A stretch of 18,036 bases of DNA from CAYFKJ01 sp964528595 (GTDB lineage: Bacteria; Pseudomonadota; Alphaproteobacteria; UBA2966). The position numbers and the translations under genes are program-made. The notes beneath the pieces are model-generated. The model saw nothing but the letters and a program-made list of their open reading frames with translations. It searched no databases and was not told where the DNA came from. The first letter of the stretch is position 1. Every line of letters starts with the position of its first letter. The stretch covers positions 1 to 18,036 of the forward strand of contig CAZGTM010000072.1 of NCBI GenBank assembly GCA_964528595.1, written 5' to 3'. This document shows positions 1 to 6,624 of the stretch, piece by piece.

Positions 1-33
1 ACACGATGGAAGGCCCCTACGGAAACGCCATGA
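1..33 (+). CDS. C-terminal tail of an upstream gene (partial)
   Basis: Frame 1 is open from the window edge and reads TRWKAPTETP before a TGA at 31-33. That TGA overlaps the ATG at 30 in an ATGA arrangement, the same coupling used at 437, 3450 and probably 1900 and 4001 in this operon. This supports a real upstream gene ending here and also sets the start of the next gene. Only ten residues are visible, so no function can be given. Confidence 0.4.
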   Translation, partial: TRWKAPTETP

Positions 34-440
34 CGGAAATCGCATTGGCCCTGGCTATGGCGTTTTTCAGCGTCATGGTTCTGGCGATGGTTTCCATGGG
101 CACCGGCTCAGGCGTCGCCAACCGGGCCGATGCAAAGGCATCGGCGCAATCCGACGCCGCCCGGCTGGCAGTTGCGCGGTCCGAACCGGCTAACCGGGCC
201 GCCTCGGCGGATGTGAGATCCCGCCTGGTGATTTATCACCGAAACCGCTTCCTCGACGCCGACCTGGCCGACATCGATCCGCACGGTTTGGCGCCCGACG
301 CCGACATCGTTCTCGCCATCGATCCCGAATTGGCGCTGGCCGAGGCCATTACGGTCCGCGCACGGATCAGCGCCGGGAAAATCACCGTCACAACGCTGGA
401 TGCGCGCTGGATGCGCAAATTGAAGGAGATCGAACAATGA
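30..440 (+). CDS. Small single-pass membrane protein, unknown function
   Basis: This 136-aa protein has a hydrophobic helix at about residues 3-23, then a mostly polar Ala/Asp-rich part that should lie on the far side of the inner membrane. I chose the ATG at 30 because it overlaps the stop of the upstream frame (ATGA, 30-33) and a GGAAAC lies just before it; the in-frame ATG at 6 is an alternative. The stop overlaps the next gene's start (ATGA at 437-440), so it is translationally coupled to the lytic transglycosylases. I recognise no family. Its context suggests a membrane or assembly component of the envelope operon that follows; that is inference. Confidence 0.7.
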   Translation: MTEIALALAMAFFSVMVLAMVSMGTGSGVANRADAKASAQSDAARLAVARSEPANRAASADVRSRLVIYHRNRFLDADLADIDPHGLAPDADIVLAIDPELALAEAITVRARISAGKITVTTLDARWMRKLKEIEQ

Positions 441-1315
441 AATCCACCCTGCAAAAAAGCCTCAAAGGCGCCCTGGCCGCCGTCGCAACACTTGCGTTCG
501 TATCTCTGGCCGCCACTGCCGACGCCCGCCCGCACGACGACACGCCGCGCGGCGGCATCAAAAAGATCATCGTTGAGGAAGCCATGGCCAGCCGCGTGCC
601 GCCCTCGCTGGCCCTGGCGGTCGCCAAGGTCGAATCCGATTTCCAGGCCAACGCCTTGAGTTCAAAAGGCGCCCGCGGCGTCATGCAGATCATGCCCAAG
701 ACCGCCGCCGATGAGTGGGGCGTCGAGGCCGACGAACTGTGGGAACCGCGCCTAAACGTCCGGCTCGGGATCGATTTTCTTGAGCGCCTGATCGACCGTT
801 ATGACGGCGACTGGGAACTGGCGCTATCGTACTACAATGGCGGTTCCAGGGTCGGCAAACCGGGCCGCGCCCGGGTCCTACCATGGACACGCAAGTACGT
901 CGACGCCGTGCTGCGCTGGGAACGCCGCTATGCCGGTCAAAGGCGGGTCTGGCTGGCTCTGGTCGATCGAGAAAACAGCTTCAACGGCCTCCGCCAACGC
1001 GGCAACGGCACCCGCGTCGAACGCTGGCGCCCCCACGAACAACGGCTCGCCGACGCCTCGCCCCCCGCCCGGATGATCAGCACCGAACGCGAATACGACG
1101 CCCACGTTGCCGATGTGCAGGCCAACGAACAGGCGCGCGTAACCTGGAAGAACGTCAAGCGCCGGATCAAGAAGCACACGCCCCGCGCCCGCCGCTGGAC
1201 ACCGAACCGCCGGCGCATGGATGACTTCTCCAAGATGCCCATCGAACAACGCCGCCGGGCCATCAAGGGCACATTGGATGACTTCACGTCTCCCGCCACC
1301 CCGGACGAAGGCTAA
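437..1315 (+). CDS. Secreted lytic transglycosylase (SLT domain)
   Basis: The 292-aa protein has a Sec signal peptide ending near ADA at residue 30, then an SLT (goose-lysozyme-like) domain at about 41-165. The expected catalytic glutamate is E66 in AVAKVESDF. Family motifs follow: GARGVMQIMP at 78-87 and SYYNGGSRVG at 131-140, the latter a variant of the usual AYNAGP block. Such enzymes cleave the MurNAc-GlcNAc bond in periplasmic peptidoglycan, leaving 1,6-anhydro ends. The last 120 residues or so are basic and Arg-rich with no recognised domain, and are absent from the paralogue downstream. Its start overlaps the preceding stop, and the next gene follows after 6 nt. In such operons these enzymes usually open the wall locally for an envelope machine. 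Confidence 0.9.
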   Translation: MKSTLQKSLKGALAAVATLAFVSLAATADARPHDDTPRGGIKKIIVEEAMASRVPPSLALAVAKVESDFQANALSSKGARGVMQIMPKTAADEWGVEADELWEPRLNVRLGIDFLERLIDRYDGDWELALSYYNGGSRVGKPGRARVLPWTRKYVDAVLRWERRYAGQRRVWLALVDRENSFNGLRQRGNGTRVERWRPHEQRLADASPPARMISTEREYDAHVADVQANEQARVTWKNVKRRIKKHTPRARRWTPNRRRMDDFSKMPIEQRRRAIKGTLDDFTSPATPDEG

Positions 1316-1321
1316 GGCGTC

Positions 1322-1903
1322 ATGAAACTCCGGATCCTGGTCATAGCCGGTTTTCTGGCTGCGTCGGTCCAACAGGCAGGCGCAGCCGCCTCCCGGAACA
1401 CTGTCGCGGTGGCCGATCAACGCGCTATTCAGGAGCTGGTTATCGTCGAGGCCCGCAAAATGAACTTTCCCCCAGCCCTAGCGCTGGCCGTTGCCCGCGT
1501 CGAATCGGATTTCAACCCAATGGTCGAAAGCCACAAGGGCGCCCGCGGCGTGATGCAGATCATGCCGGCCACGGCGCTGGACGAATACGGCATTGAAGCG
1601 GATCTGCTCTGGCGTCCGAGGATCAACATCCGGCTGGGCATTCACTTCCTGAAACGGTTATTGTTGCGCTACCGGGGGCGGACGGACTTGGCGCTCTCGT
1701 ATTACAATGGCGGCTCCCGGGTCGGCGATCTGCCGAACGCGCGCGTCATGCCGGCGACCCGGGGCTACGTGAACAAAGTGCGGCGCTGGCAGCGGCACTA
1801 TCGCAGGGAAATGTGGCGGCGCACGACGCGGCCGAATGGTGTGGTATGGAAATCGTCGAGGCGACCGGGCGAGTCCTGGAAGCCGGAAAGAGCCCGGAAT
1901 TGA
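1322..1903 (+). CDS. Secreted lytic transglycosylase, tandem paralogue
   Basis: This 193-aa protein repeats the design of its neighbour: a signal peptide cleaved near residue 21, then an SLT domain with the predicted catalytic E61 in AVARVESDF, GARGVMQIMP at 73-82 and SYYNGGSRVG at 126-135. Shared blocks such as KGARGVMQIMP and ALSYYNGGSRVG mark the two genes as tandem duplicates that have diverged outside the active site. It lacks the long basic C-terminal extension of the first copy and has only a short Arg/Trp-rich tail. That tail is read across the possible start region of the next gene. The predicted role is periplasmic peptidoglycan cleavage alongside the first copy. Confidence 0.9.
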   Translation: MKLRILVIAGFLAASVQQAGAAASRNTVAVADQRAIQELVIVEARKMNFPPALALAVARVESDFNPMVESHKGARGVMQIMPATALDEYGIEADLLWRPRINIRLGIHFLKRLLLRYRGRTDLALSYYNGGSRVGDLPNARVMPATRGYVNKVRRWQRHYRREMWRRTTRPNGVVWKSSRRPGESWKPERARN

Positions 1904-3453
1904 CCGCCCTGCTGGCAAACGTCGCGGAAGCGACCGCCGCTGACGGCGAGCCGCGCTACGCGCCGAAGACGTACCGTGACCTCGCCCGGTCAATCGTCTG
2001 CCGGACCTATGCCAAACCCGCCCTCCAATTATGCCACCTGATCAACGCCGCCGATGCCTGCGGCTCGGGCCGCGACCGCTGGGAGAGCTTCTTCTATGGC
2101 GTCGATGCGGCCCGGCCCAGCGCCTTCCGCGGCTACCTATTCGAGGCGTTGGATAACGGCGGTTGGCGCCGTCCCGGTATTGAAGCAGACGCCGAAGGCG
2201 TATCCATTCGTTACGACGACGGCTTTTTCAACATCCGATATGGCCGCATGCCGCTATTGGCGGCCTTGCTGGAAACCGTCCTCACCATGGTCGGATACCG
2301 CGAGATAGACGGCATCTTCCAGGACATGTTGAAGCGCGCCGGCAGCCTCACCGCCGTAGGCGATGCCGCCAACGCCATCAACCGCCTGATCTACGCTTAC
2401 CTGCGGGAAAACCTGACCAGTGCGCAGGCGGGCGACAAATTCGATGCCATCGTTACCTTTCTCAAATTCCGGGCGGCATCAATGGGCCAACCCAACGGCT
2501 CGGGCGCGATTACAATTGACGATGAGGCCTTGCTGGACTTTTGGCTGAAGCATACGCCGGAAGCCGAACACTCGGGAGATTTCCGTGCCTTCAAAACGGT
2601 GGCGGGGGCTTTTGTCGATCTGCTGCGCGCGCTTGAATCGACGTCGGACCAGCAGGCGATCCAGTACGCCACGTCCATCGGATCCGACCGGGAGGCCGGC
2701 GAGGTTGATCCGGGTTCGATTTACGGCGAGGAGCTGGCCGATACCATGGGGGGTGAATGGACCGATCCGTTCACCGCTCTGGATCTGCCGCCGGCCGACG
2801 CCATTAAATTTCTCAATAAAGTCGAACGGGAGGCTCTCGACACGTTGATGGACTACGGTCCGTTGGCGGGCGAATTGCCTCTGACGGTGTTGCGGGCCGA
2901 TATTTTCGGTATGGCGCAGGGGCGCGTCACCCAGGCTCTGCGCCGGGGCCAGAAGCCCCCGGCGATCACCGATCTTGTGGCCTGCGCCGAGGTTGAAAAC
3001 TATGCCGACAGAATGGCGCGTTACCGGCAGTCGGACGACCAACTCGCCCAGGTGCAAAAGGCGGCGCTTCACGTCCTCTCGTCGGATCAGGCCGTCGTCG
3101 CCGTCGCTCCGGCCGACAATCAGGAGGCCGATGAGGCCACGAATATCGTTCCGCTGTTCGGCCGACAGGTTTCCGTCGCCAATGATTTACCGGATGTTCG
3201 GGCCGAAGCCCGCGCCGCATTCAACAACATCAGCCGCAAGGGGTTCAACGAAGCGGATCTTGACGATCCTGACATCCGCGAGGGCTTCAGTATCGGGGCC
3301 GAGGCCCTTGTACATGGTCGCGACCATCTCGCCGCCTACCTCGCCATCCTTGAAAACTACGAGTTGGAAGCACCCGGCCTGGCGGAAATCTTTCAGGCCG
3401 ACCGGGCCCTTTTCAGCAAACAATTTTCTGTGCTCTATGGAGGAGCGCCATGA
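1846..3453 (+). CDS. Hypothetical protein, about 535 aa, probably cytoplasmic
   Basis: I do not recognise this protein. It has no signal peptide or TM helix and appears mostly alpha-helical, with an acidic, Ala/Asp/Glu-rich composition typical of a soluble protein. A denser segment at about residues 85-150 (ESFFYGVD, GYLFEALDNGGW, GFFNIRYGR) may be the core of a conserved domain. The start is uncertain. ATG 1846 gives a 58-nt overlap with the transglycosylase gene. TTG 1900 gives a four-base TTGA overlap and has GGAAAGAG seven bases upstream, matching the coupling style of this operon. GTG 1813 is also possible. The stop overlaps the next start (ATGA, 3450-3453). It is probably a cytoplasmic partner of the membrane-bound Lon-like protein two genes on (inference). 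Confidence 0.8.
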   Translation: MEIVEATGRVLEAGKSPELTALLANVAEATAADGEPRYAPKTYRDLARSIVCRTYAKPALQLCHLINAADACGSGRDRWESFFYGVDAARPSAFRGYLFEALDNGGWRRPGIEADAEGVSIRYDDGFFNIRYGRMPLLAALLETVLTMVGYREIDGIFQDMLKRAGSLTAVGDAANAINRLIYAYLRENLTSAQAGDKFDAIVTFLKFRAASMGQPNGSGAITIDDEALLDFWLKHTPEAEHSGDFRAFKTVAGAFVDLLRALESTSDQQAIQYATSIGSDREAGEVDPGSIYGEELADTMGGEWTDPFTALDLPPADAIKFLNKVEREALDTLMDYGPLAGELPLTVLRADIFGMAQGRVTQALRRGQKPPAITDLVACAEVENYADRMARYRQSDDQLAQVQKAALHVLSSDQAVVAVAPADNQEADEATNIVPLFGRQVSVANDLPDVRAEARAAFNNISRKGFNEADLDDPDIREGFSIGAEALVHGRDHLAAYLAILENYELEAPGLAEIFQADRALFSKQFSVLYGGAP

Positions 3454-4004
3454 CGATACGCATAAATCTGAACGAGGGCGCAAATCTCGATAATGCCAGG
3501 CAGCTGTTCGAAAGCGAGGATACCGTCCGGCAGGTCATCCGGGGTGTCGCGGATCGGGACTTCAGGCCCGTCATCAGCTTTGGCCGGCTGCATGCCTATG
3601 CGACGGGAAGCGGCGATATCGAGGATGGCGAGTTGACCCGGGCCCTGGCGGAAGACGAAAACCTCCGTGCGGACCTGCGTGCGCTGTTGGCCAAAACCGC
3701 CTTTAATCATCTTCCCGAGGTGGCCGCCGCCAGCAGCGGTGAACTGACCTCGCGGGAAAGCGCCGGCTGCCGCATCCGCATCGAACCCTCCCGCGCCGAA
3801 CCCGACCAGGCCTACGTCATCATCGAATTGGTGGACCGCGAGGCACCCTTCCCCACCATGCTTTTTACCTTCAATGCCGAAGGACGCAGCGATACACTCG
3901 CCCTGCCTGAAGGCCGTGACGGCGTCGTCCAGGTTTTGTTGGACGCGGACGCGCCGGTTTTGGAGAGCCTGAAGGATCACGCCGCCGAGGTCTTTCTGCG
4001 TTGA
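3450..4004 (+). CDS. Hypothetical protein, 184 aa
   Basis: There is no signal peptide and no TM helix. Residues 1-95 look helical, with a segment LTRALAEDENLRADLRALL that resembles the N-terminal helices of cytoplasmic anti-sigma-type domains; this is a weak impression, not a family call. The remainder (from about residue 108, CRIRIEPS onward) alternates hydrophobic and polar residues as in a small beta domain, ending in a short helix. The start overlaps the preceding stop (ATGA) and the stop overlaps the next start (TTGA, 4001-4004), so its expression is locked to both neighbours. Function is unknown; a soluble adaptor or regulator for the 414-aa membrane protein would fit the context. Confidence 0.8.
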   Translation: MTIRINLNEGANLDNARQLFESEDTVRQVIRGVADRDFRPVISFGRLHAYATGSGDIEDGELTRALAEDENLRADLRALLAKTAFNHLPEVAAASSGELTSRESAGCRIRIEPSRAEPDQAYVIIELVDREAPFPTMLFTFNAEGRSDTLALPEGRDGVVQVLLDADAPVLESLKDHAAEVFLR

Positions 4005-5245
4005 GCAAAGTCCGCGTTTACATTCCGACCACCGATGGACCGGTTCAGGTCGAACGCATAACGCGGGAACCGGCGGCCCAATCCGCCGTCTGTGTCGGAC
4101 GGACAACCCGGGTATTGCCCATCAGCGGCGCTTACGATTCCTTTGTCCGGCCACCGTCGGGTGTGATCGAGCGCGAGTTCGGCCCCTTCGATCCAGGCGC
4201 CTTCCGGCTCGACGTTTCGGCCCCCATCGCGGACGGTGAAAGCTGGCAGGCCGGCATTTTTGTGGCCCACGCCCTGGCCGCCGTCGGCCGACTGGCGGGC
4301 CCCGATGAACCGTGCGAGGCGGCGCTCTGGATAACCGGGGCTTTGGACAACGATTTGAAGATCGGCGGCGTTGGGCATGTGCCGGAAAAATTCCGGGCAT
4401 CCGAAGCGCTATTTGGCGAGCTCGCCGCAAGCGACATCGAGCTGCGGATATTCCTGCCCGCGGACAACCAGGAAGCGGCGACGGAGTCGGCCGGTGGACT
4501 CACTTACACCGGCATCACCGCAGCCACCGAGATTTTGGCGGAGATCGGCATATCAACGGCCCCGCCGGCCGATCGGACAGGCGCTGCCGCGACCAGTGCC
4601 GGGCAACCAAGTTCCCGGTCGCGATTGTGGCTCGCCCTGCTGCTTTCCGGCGTTGTGGTGGCGGGCGTCGCCGTCGTGGTCGTCGATAAAATGCAACAAA
4701 TCACTCCGCCGCCGCCCACCGCCAAGTCTCCGCCTAAGACGGCGGCCGCGGCGCCTTCGCAAACGCCGGCGGAAGCCCCCCCGCCGGCAGCCAAGCCGGA
4801 TCCGCCAAAAATCGAACCGCCGCCGTTCCGCCCGCCGGTCATTGAAATCATCGAACTCAGAGCGCCTGCGGGAATATCCTGCGCAGCGATCCAGTTCGGC
4901 AAGGCCAAGGCAATCACCGCCGTCGTGGAACGCATCGACGGCGTCTACGCCGATAGCAAACTACCGGGTCTTTGCGGCCTTGAAATCGGCGTTGATGCCG
5001 GGGATCACGAGGCCTACGCCAAGGTGTCACTCAAGGCGACGCGGGGCCGGCTGATCAAGAACGGCACCCTGCCCTCTGCCTTCGGTGGAGACAAGGCTTT
5101 CTCAGGCCGCCTGTCCTGGAGGTTTTTTGTGCCGAAAAGGCTGCCGCGTCCATTGGAATACGAAATCAGCTTCACCGCCGGTCCGGACCGCCTGACCGAG
5201 GCCAACTCGGAAACCAACCTGATCCGGCACCGCGTGGTGCCCTAA
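4001..5245 (+). CDS. Membrane-anchored protein with Lon (S16)-like domain and periplasmic beta domain
   Basis: The 414-aa protein has three parts. Residues 60-158 resemble the Lon proteolytic domain: DGESWQAG at 78-85, ITGAL at 111-115, IGGVGHVPEK at 121-130 and IFLPADN at 150-156 correspond to Lon's DGPSAG, MTGE, PIGGLKEK and xLPxxN. S81 and K130 would be the Ser-Lys dyad, although each block carries two or more extra residues, so activity is not assured. One TM helix follows at 209-228, then a Pro/Ala linker at about 235-280. The C-terminal domain has two cysteines (C294, C325) and ends in EANSETN, like the close of CARDB-type Ig folds. The topology would be peptidase inside, beta domain in the periplasm. 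There is no AAA+ module. The start is TTG 4001, overlapping the previous stop. Confidence 0.8.
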   Translation: MSKVRVYIPTTDGPVQVERITREPAAQSAVCVGRTTRVLPISGAYDSFVRPPSGVIEREFGPFDPGAFRLDVSAPIADGESWQAGIFVAHALAAVGRLAGPDEPCEAALWITGALDNDLKIGGVGHVPEKFRASEALFGELAASDIELRIFLPADNQEAATESAGGLTYTGITAATEILAEIGISTAPPADRTGAAATSAGQPSSRSRLWLALLLSGVVVAGVAVVVVDKMQQITPPPPTAKSPPKTAAAAPSQTPAEAPPPAAKPDPPKIEPPPFRPPVIEIIELRAPAGISCAAIQFGKAKAITAVVERIDGVYADSKLPGLCGLEIGVDAGDHEAYAKVSLKATRGRLIKNGTLPSAFGGDKAFSGRLSWRFFVPKRLPRPLEYEISFTAGPDRLTEANSETNLIRHRVVP

Positions 5246-5248
5246 AAT

Positions 5249-5896
5249 TCAGTCGTCGGCGAAAATTTGCTGAACCTTCCGGGCGACGGTGCGGCCGAGA
5301 ATTTCGTGTTGATCATGTTCGAAATGAATACCGTCGATATCGCTCGACGAAATGAGTTGTCCGGCATCGAGGTAATGGCTGTCGTAGAGTTCGGCAACGG
5401 CCTGGTAGTGTTCGCCGAACTGGCGTGACTTCTTGCGGCCGTCCCTGAACATGTCGGCCAGCAGACTCAGTCGGCCCAAGGGCGGCGGTGTCATCACCAG
5501 CGTTTGCGGCGCGGTTCCGCCGTTCTTCGGCGCGATCGAGGCAACGATTTCAAGCAACGGCTTAAGGCCGCTGGCGATGTCGTAGGCAGACTTTGAGAAC
5601 CGGCTTTTGAGGTCGTTAGTGCCCAGCATGATGATGACCAGATCAAGCGGAACATGGGTCTCAAGACACGGCGTCAAATAGGATTTACCGTTCTTGTGGT
5701 CGCCGTCGATAGGATCGTCATGCACTGTCGTTCTGGCGTTCAGGCCCTCCTCGATCACCAGGAATTCTTCCCCCAGTTGCCGCCGCAGGACGCCGGGCCA
5801 TCTGGCGCCACCATCGTAGCGCTGGATGTCGCCCAGCGTTTTGATGGGTTTTGCGCCCCAAGTGTTTGAATCGCCATAGCAAAGAACGGTTTTCAT
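5249..5896 (-). CDS. SGNH/GDSL-family esterase or acyltransferase (MsAcT-like)
   Basis: This 215-aa protein carries all SGNH blocks: GDSNTWG with nucleophile S10, G51 in EEGLNARTT, GTND with N94, and DGIHF with D188 and H191. Several stretches (RWPGVL, VIEEGLNARTT, LDLVIIMLGTND, DGIHF) closely follow the Mycobacterium smegmatis acyltransferase/arylesterase MsAcT as I remember it. Members hydrolyse or transfer acyl groups on small alcohols, and some favour transesterification in water. No signal peptide is visible, so it is probably cytoplasmic. The gene is convergent with the Lon-like gene, with three bases between stops. ATG 5896 begins directly with the conserved strand before GDSN. Its natural substrate cannot be read from the sequence. 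Confidence 0.9.
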   Translation of the reverse strand: MKTVLCYGDSNTWGAKPIKTLGDIQRYDGGARWPGVLRRQLGEEFLVIEEGLNARTTVHDDPIDGDHKNGKSYLTPCLETHVPLDLVIIMLGTNDLKSRFSKSAYDIASGLKPLLEIVASIAPKNGGTAPQTLVMTPPPLGRLSLLADMFRDGRKKSRQFGEHYQAVAELYDSHYLDAGQLISSSDIDGIHFEHDQHEILGRTVARKVQQIFADD

Positions 5897-6039
5897 GGCC
5901 GCGACCCCTCGTGTTCGACAACTAGAGCTCTGGTTTTAAAGGAAAATCGCCAAAAAAGCCCCCCTTCATCCGAGATCGGCGAAAAAACCGCTCTGGTCCC
6001 TCCATAACCCCGTTATCGATTTCAAACGAGGTTATGACC
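5897..6039. other. Divergent intergenic region
   Basis: This 143-bp gap separates the minus-strand SGNH gene from the plus-strand envelope cluster, so it should carry promoters for both. It is richer in A/T runs than its surroundings (TTTTAAA near 5934-5940, two AAAAAA runs near 5952 and 5982). A TCGACA at 5915-5920 resembles a -35 element, but I see no convincing -10 at the right distance, so I do not call a promoter. The right end contains the inverted repeat listed separately. Confidence 0.5.
6004..6035 (+). promoter_or_regulatory. Inverted repeat covering the ribosome binding site
   Basis: The arms ATAACCCCGTT (6004-6014) and AACGAGGTTAT (6025-6035) are complementary at ten of eleven positions across a ten-base loop. 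The right arm contains the GAGG Shine-Dalgarno (6028-6031) and the first ATG (6034). In the transcript the hairpin would hide the ribosome binding site of the first gene of the cluster. It could alternatively be a protein operator in the DNA. Confidence 0.45.
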
Positions 6040-6612
6040 ATGACCAAGAAACACACCATTTCCGCCACGGCCAAGCGCCTAGCCGCCGTGACCCTCGCAC
6101 TGGCGGCGCTTTCCGCCTGCCAGACCAATTTGATCGGTACGACACTCAGCCACGAGGGCATCGGCAACCGCTACAAGCGGAGCACCGAAATCGCCGAGGG
6201 CCGCGCTTGGCGGGCTTGCCACGAGGAGGCGATCCTGCTTGACGCCCAGGCCCGCAAGTCGGCCAGCGCCGCCCGCTACATCGCCAGCGCCAAGGCGTTG
6301 GAGGCCTGCGAGGCAAATCTCGACAACGCCGATACCGTCGCGCCCGACGAGCGTATGAAGTCCTATGCCGTCAGCGTGCAAAATTACCTCAAGGGCGGCG
6401 ACGTCGCCGCGGCGCGGCGCAATCTCGACCACTTCAAGACGGCCTTCGGCGGCAAGGACCTGTTCTACCCGGACGGCTCGTCGTTCACCGAAACCATGGA
6501 AATGATGCTCGGTCTGGCTGAGAAATCCGCCGCCGGCGCGTACTCCATCGCCAATGTCTCCAGCGCCGTGAAGGGCGAAGTCCGCCGCATGCGCTACTGG
6601 AAACACATGTAG
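6040..6612 (+). CDS. Lipoprotein of unknown family, first gene of envelope cluster
   Basis: The precursor is about 190 aa with an N-terminal KK...KR charge cluster, a hydrophobic stretch and a lipobox LSAC, placing the lipidated Cys at residue 27. The mature part is mostly helical and Ala-rich, with segments (WRACHEEAILLDAQARKS, KALEACEANL) that resemble a small helical-repeat scaffold, and two further cysteines. I chose ATG 6040 because GAGG at 6028-6031 is eight bases before it; ATG 6034 is only two bases away and would add Met-Thr. It is probably anchored in the outer or inner membrane facing the periplasm. I recognise no named family. It leads a seven-gene run that includes an ExbB-like channel protein, so a structural role in that complex is the natural inference. 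Confidence 0.8.
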   Translation: MTKKHTISATAKRLAAVTLALAALSACQTNLIGTTLSHEGIGNRYKRSTEIAEGRAWRACHEEAILLDAQARKSASAARYIASAKALEACEANLDNADTVAPDERMKSYAVSVQNYLKGGDVAAARRNLDHFKTAFGGKDLFYPDGSSFTETMEMMLGLAEKSAAGAYSIANVSSAVKGEVRRMRYWKHM

Positions 6613-6624
6613 GAGAATGTCGTG

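Noticed and set aside
5246..5248. Terminator between the convergent genes
   Set aside because: Only three bases separate the stops, and I found no GC hairpin followed by a T run on either side.
5914..5943. Sigma-70 promoter for the envelope cluster (TCGACA with a TTTTAA box)
   Set aside because: The spacing between the boxes is too short and the -10 match is poor, so it is mentioned only in the intergenic entry.
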